Of a stretch of DNA of 64,000 nucleotides, positions 46,131 to 58,065 are shown piece after piece; position 1 is the first letter of the stretch; every line of letters begins with the position of its first letter. Under the pieces are notes generated by a model, which was not told the origin of the DNA, searched no databases, and saw only the letters and a program-made list of their open reading frames with translations. Origin of the DNA: Saprospiraceae bacterium (GTDB lineage Bacteria > Bacteroidota > Bacteroidia > Chitinophagales > Saprospiraceae). The translations under genes and the position numbers were made by a program. The stretch covers positions 62,001-126,000 of the forward strand of contig JAHDIE010000005.1 in assembly GCA_020630955.1 (NCBI GenBank). Direction: 5' to 3'.

Positions 46131-47174
46131 TCAAAATCGCTTAATATCGACCTGTTTGTCAATATTATTATTTTTTAGTAGATGATTTACAAAGTGCTTT
46201 GACCAATATGGCACCAATGAGGCTCCCTTTGTACCCATACCATTAAATATATAAGCGTTTTTATAGATAGGATGGTTCCCAAGCAATGGCCTTCTGCCTT
46301 TTACTGCTGGTCTAACGGCTGCTTGGTGAGTATGTATTATTGGTTCTACCTGGAGTATTTTATTCATATCGGACTTCCAGTTCTTTAAAAATGAAGGACT
46401 TGGAGTTTCATCAATAACATCCCATTGATAACCTCCGCCTGACCAAAATATACCTTTAGAAAGTGGAACAATAAAATGTTTATGTCTAAGCATCTTATTG
46501 GCCTCAAAATTATCGATTGAAAACTTAATTGCTTCTCCTTTTACTGGTTGAAAAGGAAGATAATTAAACAATGGATTATAAATGCTTCGATAGCCTTCAC
46601 AGAAAATTATTTTCTCAGCCTTATGCGACTTGTAAATAATTTCACTTTCGTTAAATGTCAAATGGTTAAAATCAAATTGTTCGTTAATCAGAATACCTGA
46701 TTGCATCCATTCCTCTTGAAATTTCTTAACCAACGAAGCAACATCGATGCGGTAAGAATTCTGAACTTCTCCGAAATCATATATTGGATGTAGGATATTC
46801 TTATAACTACTTAAATCAGGATTTTTTGAAATATACCTTTCTGCAGAATCATTTAAAATAATCCTTTCCCAATATCTTTGACTTTCTGCATTAAATATAA
46901 CTCGAACAATATTGGCTTGATGAACAAGTTTTATATTTAGATCAGTTTCTAATTCTTTATAGCATTTAATTGCCTCAGGAATTAGATCATCTATTATCCA
47001 ACTTTTGACAAACTTTCTTCCGGTTATTGGATTGATAATCCCAGCTGCAATTTTAGTAGAGGAGTGCAAATGATTATTATCAAATATTAATACCGATTTG
47101 CCTTTAGAGATCAATCTGTGAGATAATATTGTACCCGAAATACCCTGGCCAACTAAGATATAATCATAGATCAT
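46131..47174 (-). CDS. FAD-dependent oxidoreductase (DAO/DadA family)
   Basis: A 347-residue flavoprotein of the D-amino-acid-oxidase (DAO) superfamily. The dinucleotide-binding motif is VGQGISGTIL at residues 8-17, preceded by YDYI and followed by an acidic residue pair near residue 31 (IFDNN), and a second flavin-contacting stretch AAGIINPITGRKFVKSW is typical of the glycine oxidase/DadA group. The C-terminus shows AAVRPAVKGRRPLLGNHP and FNGMGTKGASLVPYW, the flavin-closing segment. The substrate is an amine or amino acid by family, otherwise unknown. Its start overlaps the MmcQ/YjbR stop by 4 bp. Confidence 0.87.
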   Translation of the reverse strand: MIYDYILVGQGISGTILSHRLISKGKSVLIFDNNHLHSSTKIAAGIINPITGRKFVKSWIIDDLIPEAIKCYKELETDLNIKLVHQANIVRVIFNAESQRYWERIILNDSAERYISKNPDLSSYKNILHPIYDFGEVQNSYRIDVASLVKKFQEEWMQSGILINEQFDFNHLTFNESEIIYKSHKAEKIIFCEGYRSIYNPLFNYLPFQPVKGEAIKFSIDNFEANKMLRHKHFIVPLSKGIFWSGGGYQWDVIDETPSPSFLKNWKSDMNKILQVEPIIHTHQAAVRPAVKGRRPLLGNHPIYKNAYIFNGMGTKGASLVPYWSKHFVNHLLKNNNIDKQVDIKRF

Positions 47175-47536
47175 TCCTTCAATAAATTCAATTCATCTCT
47201 TAAGCTACGTTTCAAAGACTTAACCACTAAATCATAGGAATGATCTATTAATTCAAAAATTAATTTAGGAGGTACAGAACCATCAAAATGAATGGTATTC
47301 CAATGTTTTTTGTTCATATGAAACCCAGGTTTTATACCATCATACTCTTCTCGTAAAAGAACTGCCTTTTCTGGATTACATTTCAAATTTATACTTAGCG
47401 CTTCACGATCTGTTGGGACCAATGCAAACATTTTTCCCATTACTTTATAGACCAAGGTAACTTCATCAAAAGGGAAGGTTTCCTCAGCTCCCTTTTTATG
47501 GTTACAATAAGTTGTGATTACTCCGATGTCGACCAT
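47171..47536 (-). CDS. MmcQ/YjbR family DNA-binding-like protein
   Basis: A 121-residue member of the MmcQ/YjbR family (a CyaY-like fold). Recognisable parts are GAEETFPFDEVTLVYKVMGKMFALV and the MNKKHWNTIHFDGSVP turn, followed by a helix LIDHSYDLVVKSL. Members have been called DNA-binding from structural similarity, but the real function is unknown. The ATG lies inside the 3' end of trmH (19-bp overlap), and its stop overlaps the oxidoreductase start, so it belongs to a compact operon. Confidence 0.85.
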   Translation of the reverse strand: MVDIGVITTYCNHKKGAEETFPFDEVTLVYKVMGKMFALVPTDREALSINLKCNPEKAVLLREEYDGIKPGFHMNKKHWNTIHFDGSVPPKLIFELIDHSYDLVVKSLKRSLRDELNLLKE

Positions 47537-48141
47537 TTATTCAATTGGTTTTGATACCATTTTTGATATTTATTTTTATGAAAATCATTATTTTCATCAA
47601 ATGCCTTATCGTACAATCCGGCGATTCTCCTTTGCCGTAAGGCTTCAAACAAAGTTACGGCGCATGCTACAGAAATATTAAGACTTTGCACCATTCCAAA
47701 TTGAGGTATGGTAAAATTGCCATCGCAAAATTCTAAAGATTCATCAGTGATTCCATCATGTTCATTACCAAACATCAGAGCAATTGGATCTGTTAAATTT
47801 AGGCTATATAGGTCTTTGCTTTCCTCTCCTAAATGTGTTGCATAGATTCTTTTGTATTTTTCTTTTACTAAGCTTAAACATTCTTCAACATTGTCAAAGT
47901 AGTGTAAATCTACCCAACGCATTGCACCTGAAGCAGATTTACCGAATCTAAGGACTTGTTTTTTAGTCAATACTGTAGTATTCAGAACAAAGATTTCATT
48001 AATTCCTACGGCATCGCAAGATCTCATGACTGCTCCAATATTATGTGGGTCATGAACATTCTCTAATACAACCGTTAAATTTATCTGTCGATTAGAAATG
48101 GTTGATTTAAATTTACTTTGTCTGTTTTGTGTTAGAATCAT
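47518..48141 (-). CDS. trmH: SpoU/TrmH-family RNA 2'-O-methyltransferase
   Basis: A 207-residue SPOUT methyltransferase that methylates the 2'-OH of a ribose in tRNA (Gm18 type for TrmH) or rRNA with SAM. The conserved blocks are VLENVHDPHNIGAVMRSCDAVG, ALMFGNEHDGIT and the knot motif PQFGMVQSLNISVACAVTLFEALRQR. The ATG at 48141 is preferred to an in-frame TTG one codon earlier. It follows the lipoprotein gene by 6 bp and overlaps the MmcQ/YjbR gene by 19 bp. The tRNA (rather than rRNA) role is the likely family member from the Asn-Ile-Gly and NxSVA motifs, but is not certain. Confidence 0.9.
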   Translation of the reverse strand: MILTQNRQSKFKSTISNRQINLTVVLENVHDPHNIGAVMRSCDAVGINEIFVLNTTVLTKKQVLRFGKSASGAMRWVDLHYFDNVEECLSLVKEKYKRIYATHLGEESKDLYSLNLTDPIALMFGNEHDGITDESLEFCDGNFTIPQFGMVQSLNISVACAVTLFEALRQRRIAGLYDKAFDENNDFHKNKYQKWYQNQLNKWSTSE

Positions 48142-48147
48142 CAAGAA

Positions 48148-49512
48148 TTAATCACGAATGAGCCGATCTTTCCGAAAGCGAATTATATCTAAATTTCTAT
48201 TTTCGAAATAATCAATTTTATTGAAGTTTTCTAACCTATCAGTCTCAGATAATGATACTTTCTGGATATCAAAAGAAGTCTGGAGATATCTTGAATTGTC
48301 CTGATCCAATGTATGCTGGAAAGTTTTTCCATCTTTGATCAAGTTTGCACCAATGAACAACATCATATCATAGCCATCTAGCGCATCATCCTCGGCTAAT
48401 GCATTAAATCTATCAAAGTAATACTTCCGAAATGATTTGACCTTAGGATCATGTCTATCTACCCACTTTGCCCGTGTTACATGGATATCCAAGTTTTGAA
48501 AATAATCAAATGAGATCTTTTCGGAGTCTATCATCACTGGCATTCCGTAAACCACTAAATCATTTGAACCTTTTTCTACTGCAAGCTTTCGTAGACAATC
48601 GTATAAAAAGGGTTCATCTTCACTAGACCATTGAGGAAATAAAAATACATTCTCTTTGTCCTCAATAAATAATTCATCATAGGTTGTTGCATCATTAATC
48701 AATGAATCAACATCAACTATGTATTCATTCAATGGGTTTTGACCTTTTGGTGTATTTAATAATGCGGCAGCAGATCTTTGAAAATAGTTAATTCTTCCAC
48801 TGTCGGTTTTGGTATCTCTTCCGACCATCCAAATTTGATCAACATCATATTTTGATAAAGCGTGTTTTACCATTGCATCATAATATGCTGTTTGATTTGG
48901 TCTTAACTGAATATGATAAGGGTTATCTTTCGCTATTTTCGATGATGCTTGCCATGGAGAAACATTGACAATTTCGTTTTTCTTACAAAATAAAGCTGTT
49001 TCTTTCAATTGATCTCTACTGTAAGGTCCAATAATTAAATCAAAATCTTTTAGCTGATTTAACTTTGGATTTAAATTTCCTACGCCTGAATCAATAATTT
49101 TGACAGTAAAGTTTGCTCCTTCTCTTTCAAGTTCTTCAAGGGCCAATTTTACGCCATTGTAATAATTTGCAAATCTATTTTCTTTACTTCCAAATCTTTC
49201 AAATTGTGACGGCTCATAACGATTGCTTTCAAATGGAATGAGAATTGCTAATTTATAATTGGTTTTAAATTCAGCAGATTGTTCCACTACAATAGCATCT
49301 GCATTATCAAGCACAGATTCAGTCCACCTTATGGTATCAACTTTGGACTTAGGTCCAGGTCTGGTTGGCTGGGATGTTGAGGGTCGTGTTTTCGGTGTAT
49401 CTGAAATCTTCTTCTTTGTCTTACAAGAAGTAAATGATAAAATACTTATCAAAAAAATTACAAATATTTTATTCCCACTCAATGGTTGAAGGAGGTTTCG
49501 TACTGATATCAT
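48148..49512 (-). CDS. Periplasmic-binding-protein-like lipoprotein
   Basis: A 454-residue protein with a lipoprotein signal: hydrophobic [16 protein letters not shown] and the lipid Cys, followed by a Thr/Pro/Lys-rich linker. The mature domain (about 90-450) resembles the type I periplasmic-binding fold of leucine-binding proteins ([62 protein letters not shown]), a family seen in Bacteroidota beside peptidoglycan or LysM proteins. There is no permease nearby, so it may sense or bind instead of transport. The start is uncertain: ATG at 49512 overlaps guaA by 44 bp, while TTG at 49482 overlaps by 14 bp and gives a shorter signal peptide. Confidence 0.78.
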   Translation of the reverse strand: MISVRNLLQPLSGNKIFVIFLISILSFTSCKTKKKISDTPKTRPSTSQPTRPGPKSKVDTIRWTESVLDNADAIVVEQSAEFKTNYKLAILIPFESNRYEPSQFERFGSKENRFANYYNGVKLALEELEREGANFTVKIIDSGVGNLNPKLNQLKDFDLIIGPYSRDQLKETALFCKKNEIVNVSPWQASSKIAKDNPYHIQLRPNQTAYYDAMVKHALSKYDVDQIWMVGRDTKTDSGRINYFQRSAAALLNTPKGQNPLNEYIVDVDSLINDATTYDELFIEDKENVFLFPQWSSEDEPFLYDCLRKLAVEKGSNDLVVYGMPVMIDSEKISFDYFQNLDIHVTRAKWVDRHDPKVKSFRKYYFDRFNALAEDDALDGYDMMLFIGANLIKDGKTFQHTLDQDNSRYLQTSFDIQKVSLSETDRLENFNKIDYFENRNLDIIRFRKDRLIRD

Positions 49513-51010
49513 AAACAACTCGGTTTATACCTTTTACTTTATTAATAATGTCATTAGAAATAACAGCCAGCAAACTATAGGGCAATTCAGCCCACTTTGC
49601 AGTCATACCATCCTCTGAGACAACTGCTCTCAATGCACAGGTAAATTCATATGTTCTTTCATCACCCATTACACCAACGGATTTGACCGGTAACAATATT
49701 GCACCAGCTTGCCAAACCTTGTCATAATATCCCGAAGTTTTTAAATGATTAATAAAAATATGATCTGCTGCCTGTAATAATGTAACTCTTTCATGGCTTA
49801 TTGGACCTAATATTCTAATAGATAATCCTGGCCCAGGGAACGGATGTCTTCCGATAAGATCTTTTTTAATCCCCAATGCATTGCCCACTCTTCTAACTTC
49901 GTCTTTAAATAACATACGAAGAGGTTCTACAATTTCCAAATTGAGCAAGTCGGGTAATCCTCCGACATTATGGTGTGATTTTATGGTTACGGAAGGCCCT
50001 ACAACTGAAAGCGATTCGATCACATCAGGATAAATGGTTCCTTGGGCTAAATATTTTACATCCTTGAGTTTCTTTGCCTCGCGCTCAAAAACTTCAATAA
50101 AAACCCTTCCTATTGTCTTTCTTTTTTTCTCTGGATCAGAAACTCCATTTAATTCAGATAAAAATTCTTCGCTAGCATCTACAGGTATTAAGTTAAGATC
50201 CATATTTTGATAGGAATCTATCACTTCCGTAAATTCGTTTTTACGCAGTAAACCATTATTTAGAAAAATACAATAAAGATTTGCACCTATAGCCTTTTGC
50301 AATAATGTTGCCGCGACAGTTGAATCAACTCCGCCAGACAATCCGATAATAACTTTATTATCCCCTATTTTATCTTTTAATTCTGCAACTGTTTTATCGA
50401 TGAAAGATTGAGACCCCCAATCTTGTCGACATTGACAAATATCTATTACGAAATTTCTAAGGATTTTTTTTCCATCAATACTGTGGGTAACTTCGGGATG
50501 AAACTGAACACCCAAAACTGGCTGATCAAATTGGCCTTGTTTACCTTGAAAAGCTGCAACAGGTATAGTGCTTGTACTAGCAACAATATCAAAGTTTGGG
50601 GCTGGCGAGACTATGCTATCTGCATGGGACATCCAAATCTGTGACTCTGCAGATACATCCTTTAATAAAGCGGATGCATTCGATATTTTTAAATGAGCAG
50701 GTCCGTATTCTCGTTTGTCAGAACTTGCAACAATGCCTCCAAAATAATCTGTTAGGTACTGAGCTCCGTAGCATATTCCTAGAATAGGTTTTTTGTTAAC
50801 TATTGCTTTCAAATTAGGATGCAGGGCATTTTCTGCTGTTACTGAAAATGGGCTTCCAGACAGGATGACACCCTTCAAATTTTCATCTTCTAAGTTTGGT
50901 AGCTTATTATATGGGATGATCTCTGCATAAACATCCAATTCTCTAATCCTTCTTGCTATGAGTTGTGTATATTGAGATCCAAAATCTAAAATGGAGATGT
51001 AATTTACCAT
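49469..51010 (-). CDS. guaA: GMP synthase (glutamine-hydrolysing)
   Basis: Converts XMP to GMP with ATP and glutamine, the last step of guanine nucleotide synthesis. The N-terminal class I glutamine amidotransferase begins [21 protein letters not shown] and has the nucleophile in GICYGAQYL and the His-Glu pair in QFHPEVTHS. The ATP pyrophosphatase domain has the P-loop [10 protein letters not shown], and the C-terminal dimerisation domain has [15 protein letters not shown] and ends [15 protein letters not shown]. The ATG at 51010 fits the conserved start; an upstream in-frame TTG at 51037 adds nine residues not found in the family. First gene of the operon that runs to 46131. Confidence 0.97.
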   Translation of the reverse strand: MVNYISILDFGSQYTQLIARRIRELDVYAEIIPYNKLPNLEDENLKGVILSGSPFSVTAENALHPNLKAIVNKKPILGICYGAQYLTDYFGGIVASSDKREYGPAHLKISNASALLKDVSAESQIWMSHADSIVSPAPNFDIVASTSTIPVAAFQGKQGQFDQPVLGVQFHPEVTHSIDGKKILRNFVIDICQCRQDWGSQSFIDKTVAELKDKIGDNKVIIGLSGGVDSTVAATLLQKAIGANLYCIFLNNGLLRKNEFTEVIDSYQNMDLNLIPVDASEEFLSELNGVSDPEKKRKTIGRVFIEVFEREAKKLKDVKYLAQGTIYPDVIESLSVVGPSVTIKSHHNVGGLPDLLNLEIVEPLRMLFKDEVRRVGNALGIKKDLIGRHPFPGPGLSIRILGPISHERVTLLQAADHIFINHLKTSGYYDKVWQAGAILLPVKSVGVMGDERTYEFTCALRAVVSEDGMTAKWAELPYSLLAVISNDIINKVKGINRVVYDISTKPPSTIEWE

Positions 51011-51090
51011 GGCTGTAAAATTAAAATATTTTCTCAAGTGTTAGCTCCTATCAGCAAAAAACTGTCGAAGAGAACTAATATTTAGCTTTA

Positions 51091-51117
51091 TTGGCTGTTT
51101 TTTATTGAATACCTTTG
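51091..51117 (+). promoter_or_regulatory. Candidate aroC promoter (TTG - 16 bp - TACCTTTG)
   Basis: TTG at 51091-51093, 16 bp, then TACCTTTG at 51110-51117, a good match to the Bacteroidota -33/-7 pattern. The ATG at 51122 is only 4 bp after the -7 box, so the mRNA would be leaderless or nearly so. Confidence 0.5.
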
Positions 51118-51121
51118 TAAC

Positions 51122-52201
51122 ATGGGAAATAACAGCTTTGGGGAAATATTTAAAATCACCACTTTTGGAGAATCACATGGAACCGCATTAGGTGTAGTTA
51201 TAGACGGTTGCCCTGCTGGTTTGGAAATTGATCTGGAATTCATTAATGATGAACTTGGAAGAAGAAGACCTGGCCAATCTTCAATTGTTACCCAAAGAAA
51301 AGAACCAGACCAGGCTTTAATCTTGTCAGGAGTCTTTGAAGGTAAAAGTATAGGAACTCCAATCGCTATACTGATAGAAAACAAAAACCAAAAGTCTAAA
51401 GATTACAGTCATATTGCCTCAAAATTTCGCCCTTCTCATGCAGACTACACTTATCATTCTAAATTTGGAATTCGAGACTTTAGAGGTGGAGGAAGATCTT
51501 CAGCAAGAGAAACTGTTGCTAGAGTTGCAGCTGGCGCCATTGCAAAGTTGCTTCTTAAAAAATGGAAGGTCTTTATAACTGCCTATGTTTCAAGTGTTGG
51601 TGAAGTAAAATGGGAAGGTGTATTGGATGAAATCAATAAAAAGAATATTGAAAAAAATCCTGTTAGGTGCCCTGATCTACCTACAGCGTCTAAAATGGAA
51701 GAACTTATAAAATTTGTCAGGAAAAAGGGAGATACCATCGGCGGAATAGTTACTTGTATTGTCGAAAATGTACCAGTAGGAATCGGAGAACCTGTTTTTA
51801 ACAAACTTCATGCGGATTTAGCCAAAGCAATGATGGGAATCAATGCAGCTAAGGGTTTTGAATATGGCTCTGGGTTTGCTGGGACAAAAATGCTTGGCTC
51901 AGAACACAATGATCCTTTTGTGATAAAAGATAATCAAGTAATTACAAGTAGCAATCATTCGGGTGGTATCCAGGGCGGAATTTCAAACGGTATGCCCATA
52001 TATTTCAATATAGCTTTTAAACCTGTGGCTACCATAATGCAAAATCAGGAGTCATTAAATGAAAACTTTGAGAATGTAAATGTAGAGGGAAAAGGAAGAC
52101 ATGATCCTTGTGTGTTACCACGAGCAGTGCCCATAGTAGAAGCAATGACTTCTTTGGTCATCGTCGATCATATATTACGAAATAAAAGTTCTAAACTTTA
52201 A
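51122..52201 (+). CDS. aroC: Chorismate synthase
   Basis: Final enzyme of the shikimate pathway; converts 5-enolpyruvylshikimate-3-phosphate to chorismate and needs reduced FMN. The 359-residue protein has the conserved GNSFG-type start ([18 protein letters not shown]), [57 protein letters not shown] and [19 protein letters not shown], the substrate- and FMN-binding blocks. The size is normal for the family. Its stop overlaps that of the convergent tamB-like gene in a shared TTAA. It stands alone, apart from other aro genes. Confidence 0.97.
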   Translation: MGNNSFGEIFKITTFGESHGTALGVVIDGCPAGLEIDLEFINDELGRRRPGQSSIVTQRKEPDQALILSGVFEGKSIGTPIAILIENKNQKSKDYSHIASKFRPSHADYTYHSKFGIRDFRGGGRSSARETVARVAAGAIAKLLLKKWKVFITAYVSSVGEVKWEGVLDEINKKNIEKNPVRCPDLPTASKMEELIKFVRKKGDTIGGIVTCIVENVPVGIGEPVFNKLHADLAKAMMGINAAKGFEYGSGFAGTKMLGSEHNDPFVIKDNQVITSSNHSGGIQGGISNGMPIYFNIAFKPVATIMQNQESLNENFENVNVEGKGRHDPCVLPRAVPIVEAMTSLVIVDHILRNKSSKL

Positions 52202-55200
52202 TTATTTTTCTTTCTGCCAGAATTAAAATCAGTTTGAATTTCTTCTTTAAATATTTCTCTTAACTCCGCCAAGGTTCCAAATTCACGACTGTAGCGAATA
52301 CCAGCACCGAATTCATATTCAGTACCTTCTAGAACAATATTGTAATCATTTTTGGTATAAACTCTGGCTTTAAGTCTCCTATCGGCTGTTATAGCATACT
52401 CAACTTTTATATCATAATATTGGCCATTTACTCGAGTGGTAATATCTCCACCTCTAACATAACTTGTACCTAAATCTGCAGTAATTCGATCATTTTTAAA
52501 TTGAGGCTTAAAAACTACCTCAATCTCATCAGGAGCAATTCCTCCTGAACTATCTTCTGCAAGAATTCCAGTATTTTTTGAAAATCCTATATCAAAGTCA
52601 AAACCAGAAAGCAAATTGTTATCAATCAAAGCCTCTTCAAATAATCCAGACAATAAATATGAAAGTTGATTTGAAACGAATTCACTCAAGGTATTATAGC
52701 CAGATTGGGCAATATTATCAGAGCTAAGAGATGCATAAGGATTATCCGTAGGTAAAAAGGTTCCAAATATCAACAAACCCGCAACTTGATCATTCAATCC
52801 ATTCGGATTGGTTCTCAAAACCCTCATTTTATTATCAGCATAAGATTTCAGTTCACCTTGAAGTTCTGGAAAGCTTAAATCGAAATTAATGTCTGGTGTG
52901 AACAATGTTCCACCAATTACCAAACTCAAAAGCACATCCGTTTTTCTTTGTGCTTCTTGTTCCAAATCTGAATCAATTCCAATATACTCGCTTAAAAAAA
53001 GATCCGTCGAAGTTCTTAAACCGGTGTACTCTGCATTGATATTAATGGCTGCATTTAGTGGATCACCAGTCCATGTAATGGTTCCTCCACGTTGAACTTG
53101 AAAAGGCTTAGCAACAATTCCAAGTGCCGTAAATAAATATTTGCCCGATTCTACAATGTACTGTCCAAATATATCGAATGTTCCGGTCCGATCTGAAATA
53201 ATCTTAAGGTTACCTGTGCCTCGACCTGTAATGATGTCATTTAATTGTTCATTAAAAATAATGTTGACTTCTGCTTCAGGAGTTACAGACAAATTGATTT
53301 CAATATTAGCTCCTGAAAGCAACTCCTCTGCATTTATTTTTGTATCTGGCTCTATTTCAAATAATTGCCCTTTTTCTGTAAATTGAATAAAACTTTCATC
53401 ATATCCATCAACGGATGAAACAACAGGTATATTGAGGTAGCTACCACGTTTGGTTGTTGCATTCACAATAATATTAGCAAGCTCAAATGGTCCAGAAAAG
53501 TTAACTGATGCCTGCCCTATTCCTGTTCCATAATAAGCTGGATTATCACGCTTGTCTGTGTCTAACAGAAGAAAGTTATCAGAACTAATATTGAGATCCA
53601 TTTTCATGTCTGTAAGAAAAGAATGATATAAACCTCCTCTTAAAATTGCCTCGTTACCAATTCTATCGGTAATAATGCCTCCTGTAACATCTATCACTTT
53701 CTCATTAATCCGAACTTCTTGATCATCAAAAAACACCTTATTCCCTAAATAATCTACTCTTACAGCCCCATCATTCATAATAGCCCTCCCATTTAAATTT
53801 GGTGTTGGAAGTTTTCCCTTAATCTGGCATTCTAAATCAAAGTGACCTTCGGTTTCAGAAATCCCCTCAAGAATGATATATTCGAAAAAGTCTAATTGAA
53901 AATTGTCTGCTGTCAAAATTCCTTCTACGTTCTTCGATTCAGGATTAATTGTAGCATCCAGTACGATCATTTGATCATCTGAATCTCTTATTAGGTTTAA
54001 ATCTACTTTTAATTCATTCTTGTTTATGTTTTCTACCAATAGATTTAATTCACCAAAAGAATCATTATTGAATAATAATTCAGGCATAACAAAACTTCCT
54101 TGGATACTCGGTTTTTCAAATATGTTTTGTATTTGAAAATTTATAAAAGTAGCACCTCCAAATAGAAATTTTTCATTATCAATGAATGGATTTATAAGCG
54201 AAATATCAATATTGCTAACATGAAATACCAAATCTTTATTTTGCCTACTTGAGATTTCTAACCTTCTTTCTCCGTCTGATAGATTAAAATTATTGACATA
54301 CAAATACTTATCTCCAAAGATTATTTCATTGTCTTTTTCAAAGGTCCAATCTGTGCCTAACATTTCCCATGAATTCTCCTTGACATGAATGATCAATTTC
54401 TCATCCGCTGGCTTTGCATCCAAGGTCACGTTAAACCTCCCTAAGGTATCTAATAGATCACCCGAATCCAAAGAAATGAACAAGATTGACTCATTATCCA
54501 AAGAGGCATCCAGATCAACTTGACTATAGCTGTTCCCTAAAATTATCAATTCTGCAAAATCCAACTGAAGTCCAGATTTATTTTTAAAGTTAAAAAAACT
54601 CATTTCGGTTTCTTTAATTGCATGATCTTCATACATCAAACTATCCAAGGTGGAGGCAATCTGAAGTTTTTGAAGTTTTGTATCGGCAACACCTCTTGCT
54701 ACCAGTCCATTAACAGACAAATGAGGTTGTCCCAAAAATGTAAATAAGGCTTGACTTTCAATAATCTGTAGATCAAAAGTAAAATTCTGATTATTGATAT
54801 TTTCTATTTGTTTTAATCCTAAATAGTCAGACCAAATGGGATGAGCATTGAAAATTAAACTTTGTAGATCATTGCCAATGGATTGAAAATTTATTTCTCC
54901 ATTAGCATATAAATTCACCAAATCAGATTCTAGATTCACTACTCGACTACCATCTTTATTTGGTGCGGAAAGAAGATAAACACTATCTAGCTCAGTTTTC
55001 CGACCGTTCAATTCTAACACCAATTCTCTAACAAGTGCTTCGCCATCAAAATCATCAATATTCCTTCCATTTAAACTTAAATCCAAATTACCAGACATCA
55101 CTAATGAGTCTTCTGATAAATTCAAGTTCTTTAAGTCCAACTTATTGACATTAGCAATAAAATCTCCATTGATAATATCTTCTTCAATAATAACGCTCCC

Positions 55201-57048
55201 GTCAAAATCCAAATCAGCATACTCATCTCTAAGCTCGAAGAAGCCGTCAAATTGGTTTTTTTCTAAAACACCATTTAATATTAAGTCTTCATACTGATGC
55301 CCTCTATAACTAAAGGAATTAAGTGTTGCATCGAGGTCGGCTTTGGCGTTATTCAACACCAATCCTGATCCATTTCTTACATTTGCTTTTAGATTAACAA
55401 TATCCAAATCAGCATTTCCACTCCATTCCTTTAAATTAAAATCTATCAATTCTAAAGTCCCACTATACTTTGCACGATCTCGCCCTTCTGTCAAATTTAA
55501 TTGCATGTCAGATTTAGCCTGTCCCAATGCGGTTGAAATATTTCCAAATGCAACGAAATTGTAAAGGAAGCCATCAAATTGTCCATTAAATTGAATATCC
55601 TTAAGTTTGTAGAAATTTTCAGGAGGCCTAAAATTTGGAATAACCTTCGCCAAATTTGACATTGATGTCATTAATTGTTCTACCTCGATATTGATTAAGG
55701 CAGCATTTGGATCCGTAATATTTCTGACCCTGACTCTACCATCAAAATATATTTTATCTCCAATTTTAAGATTAAGATTATTGGTACTAAAATTATTTAC
55801 CCTTCCTTTTAATTGACCATCCAACTGGATAGTTTCATCTTGGTTATTTATAATAATTGGAGAGTTTGCCAGACCTGGAATCAAGTAATTAATTTCATCA
55901 ATTGAAAAGTTTGATTTTTTAAATTCAATATCCATAAATACTTTATCCGAAAAATTCTCAAAGTCTTTAATCGATCTGAACTTTAATTTATTATTTGTTC
56001 GAAGTATGGTTTTTGGAGTCTTCAATTGGAAATTTTCGAGAATAACAGACCTATCATTTATCTCTAGATTATCAAAAGAAGTATTTTCAATTTCTATTTT
56101 TTGGTCCAGGACAGCGGACAGTGAGTTCAATACCGCATTAATCTTTGTTGCTTCTGTGACTAGAATTTCTTGAGCCTCCAAATGGAAGTTTTCTAAACTT
56201 AAATTATTGTAGTCAATTTCATTACGACCTGAAATTTTGTCCTCATTGTTTGTGACCACCTTGCCATCTCTTAGTTTTAAGTGATTGATGGCTATCTTTG
56301 GAAATGTACTTTTTCTTTGATTATGATGGGGATCAAATTCTTGAAGATTTTCTTCAACAAGCTTATCTAATTTGTCTCCAGTAACAGTATACTCAAAGCT
56401 AGGATTTACTAAATGGACTTCTTTTATAAAGAAATGCATTGAATCAAGATTAATAGTATCGATTATTATTTTACCAGATTTCAAGTGAGCAAGCTGTTCT
56501 CTTCTTGCAGACTTATCCTTATATCTGAAGTTCTCAAATTCAATTGAGTTAATTTCTAAAAGAAATGATTTTTGATCTTGATCTGTTTCGCCCTCATTAA
56601 TGGTGTTTTGATTGGAGCTATTTAATTTTTCAAATAATGATTTCCAATTTGATTGAATAGCATTATCTGATTCTTCTACATTTATATAAATATCTTTTAA
56701 GAAAATATCGCTTAGGTATAATTCGCTACGCAAAACACTCATTAAATTGTTTGATAGAGAAGAACTAATTTGACCACCAGAAAACAATGTATCCCCATTA
56801 ATATCAACTCCAGATACATCCCAAACTTTAACTCCTCTTCTAATACTTAAAGAAACACTATCTACCTTTATATTTATATCGAGTCTCTCAGAGAATTTTT
56901 CAGAGACATAATCGACGGCCCAGTTCTGAAATCCCGGTCGGGAGATAGTAAATGATAAAATTATAAACAGAAAAGCAATAAGAACAAAGGTCCAATAAAG
57001 GAACCTTAGTAATTTAGGTACTCTTATTATTTTCTCTTCGTTCGCCAA
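52198..57048 (-). CDS. tamB: TamB (translocation/assembly module, DUF490) protein
   Basis: A 1616-residue periplasm-spanning protein of the AsmA-like/TamB family, thought to form a beta-taco groove that carries phospholipids or helps assemble outer-membrane proteins. One N-terminal helix (15-35) anchors it in the inner membrane. Most of the chain is beta-rich repeat with alternating hydrophobic residues and many Asn and Asp. The DUF490 domain occupies roughly the last 450 residues, including [23 protein letters not shown] and the final [16 protein letters not shown] strand. The start is TTG at 57048; no ATG lies nearby in frame. No tamA lies in the window. Confidence 0.85.
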   Translation of the reverse strand: MANEEKIIRVPKLLRFLYWTFVLIAFLFIILSFTISRPGFQNWAVDYVSEKFSERLDINIKVDSVSLSIRRGVKVWDVSGVDINGDTLFSGGQISSSLSNNLMSVLRSELYLSDIFLKDIYINVEESDNAIQSNWKSLFEKLNSSNQNTINEGETDQDQKSFLLEINSIEFENFRYKDKSARREQLAHLKSGKIIIDTINLDSMHFFIKEVHLVNPSFEYTVTGDKLDKLVEENLQEFDPHHNQRKSTFPKIAINHLKLRDGKVVTNNEDKISGRNEIDYNNLSLENFHLEAQEILVTEATKINAVLNSLSAVLDQKIEIENTSFDNLEINDRSVILENFQLKTPKTILRTNNKLKFRSIKDFENFSDKVFMDIEFKKSNFSIDEINYLIPGLANSPIIINNQDETIQLDGQLKGRVNNFSTNNLNLKIGDKIYFDGRVRVRNITDPNAALINIEVEQLMTSMSNLAKVIPNFRPPENFYKLKDIQFNGQFDGFLYNFVAFGNISTALGQAKSDMQLNLTEGRDRAKYSGTLELIDFNLKEWSGNADLDIVNLKANVRNGSGLVLNNAKADLDATLNSFSYRGHQYEDLILNGVLEKNQFDGFFELRDEYADLDFDGSVIIEEDIINGDFIANVNKLDLKNLNLSEDSLVMSGNLDLSLNGRNIDDFDGEALVRELVLELNGRKTELDSVYLLSAPNKDGSRVVNLESDLVNLYANGEINFQSIGNDLQSLIFNAHPIWSDYLGLKQIENINNQNFTFDLQIIESQALFTFLGQPHLSVNGLVARGVADTKLQKLQIASTLDSLMYEDHAIKETEMSFFNFKNKSGLQLDFAELIILGNSYSQVDLDASLDNESILFISLDSGDLLDTLGRFNVTLDAKPADEKLIIHVKENSWEMLGTDWTFEKDNEIIFGDKYLYVNNFNLSDGERRLEISSRQNKDLVFHVSNIDISLINPFIDNEKFLFGGATFINFQIQNIFEKPSIQGSFVMPELLFNNDSFGELNLLVENINKNELKVDLNLIRDSDDQMIVLDATINPESKNVEGILTADNFQLDFFEYIILEGISETEGHFDLECQIKGKLPTPNLNGRAIMNDGAVRVDYLGNKVFFDDQEVRINEKVIDVTGGIITDRIGNEAILRGGLYHSFLTDMKMDLNISSDNFLLLDTDKRDNPAYYGTGIGQASVNFSGPFELANIIVNATTKRGSYLNIPVVSSVDGYDESFIQFTEKGQLFEIEPDTKINAEELLSGANIEINLSVTPEAEVNIIFNEQLNDIITGRGTGNLKIISDRTGTFDIFGQYIVESGKYLFTALGIVAKPFQVQRGGTITWTGDPLNAAININAEYTGLRTSTDLFLSEYIGIDSDLEQEAQRKTDVLLSLVIGGTLFTPDINFDLSFPELQGELKSYADNKMRVLRTNPNGLNDQVAGLLIFGTFLPTDNPYASLSSDNIAQSGYNTLSEFVSNQLSYLLSGLFEEALIDNNLLSGFDFDIGFSKNTGILAEDSSGGIAPDEIEVVFKPQFKNDRITADLGTSYVRGGDITTRVNGQYYDIKVEYAITADRRLKARVYTKNDYNIVLEGTEYEFGAGIRYSREFGTLAELREIFKEEIQTDFNSGRKKNN

Positions 57049-57123
57049 TTTTAGATTTAAGTCTAGCTATCTAACTGTTCAAAGGTCGTAAACAATCGTC
57101 AAACACCAATATTTAACGCTTTA

Positions 57124-57933
57124 TTAATTATTTAAAAGATTATAAAGACAAATTGCTTGTTTGGCTTCCTTAACATCATGGACACGTAATATTTTAGCAC
57201 CTTTTTGCAGTGCCAAAAGATTTAGTGCAGTTGTTGCCGAAAGACTTTCTTCTGGAATTATGTTTAACGGTTTATAAATCATAGACTTCCTACTAATTCC
57301 AGCTAAGATTGGAAGATCTAGAATCGTGAAAACCTCTAAGCTGCTTAGCAACTTATAGTTATGTTCTATCGATTTTCCAAATCCAAACCCAGGATCTATA
57401 ACTACCTTATTAATTTTCATCTGGTTAAGAAATGCAACTTTGGTCTTTAAAAATTTAAGCACATCGAGACAAACATCATCATACATTGGATTTTCCTGCA
57501 TTATATTTGGAAGTTTTTGCATATGCATTAAGCAATAATAAGCATTATACTTAGCAATTACATCAAGCAATGCATTATCAATCTGAGCTGCACTGATATC
57601 ATTGATCATATTTGCTCCATTGAATAAGCAAGCTTCTGCAACAAGTGAATGGACTGTATCTATGCTTAGAAATGCATTTGGGTAATTTTCCCGGAAAAAT
57701 TTAACATAAGGAAGAATTTTAGTTAACTCTTCATTTGCATTACTTATCAAGGAACCCGGCCTGGAGGACATGGCACCTAAGTCAATGATATCGGCACCTT
57801 CATCCAACATCTGAGAAACTTTTTGATCAAATAAATCTATCTTCTGAACTCTGGAGTCTGGAAAAAATGAGTCCTCATTAAGATTTATTACAGCCATAAC
57901 CTTTGGCTCGGAAAAGCAAATAAACTTATTCAT
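57124..57933 (-). CDS. folP: Dihydropteroate synthase
   Basis: Joins 6-hydroxymethyl-dihydropterin pyrophosphate to p-aminobenzoate in folate synthesis; the target of sulfonamides. The 269-residue TIM barrel shows the conserved VMAVINLNEDSFFPDSR, DIIDLGAMSSRPGS, NAFLSIDT, NDISAAQID, VIDPGFGFGKS and GISRKSM motifs. The family often has GMSTRPG where this one has GAMSSRPG. Gene order is folP then tamB on the minus strand with a 75-bp gap; it is divergent from the M23 peptidase gene. Confidence 0.95.
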   Translation of the reverse strand: MNKFICFSEPKVMAVINLNEDSFFPDSRVQKIDLFDQKVSQMLDEGADIIDLGAMSSRPGSLISNANEELTKILPYVKFFRENYPNAFLSIDTVHSLVAEACLFNGANMINDISAAQIDNALLDVIAKYNAYYCLMHMQKLPNIMQENPMYDDVCLDVLKFLKTKVAFLNQMKINKVVIDPGFGFGKSIEHNYKLLSSLEVFTILDLPILAGISRKSMIYKPLNIIPEESLSATTALNLLALQKGAKILRVHDVKEAKQAICLYNLLNN

Positions 57934-58065
57934 TGCGGAAATGTAAGGAATTTTTCATATATGTAAATTACTAGAAAATCAATAACTATTTAAGCTAGTA
58001 TCGCATGATATTTGTTATCTTAGAGGCAAAGGATTTTGTATTACTAATCGACGAGAAGACATAAA

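Noticed and set aside
51088-51384. A 98-codon minus-strand frame overlapping the start of aroC
   Set aside because: It is antisense to conserved aroC codons, with no family features.
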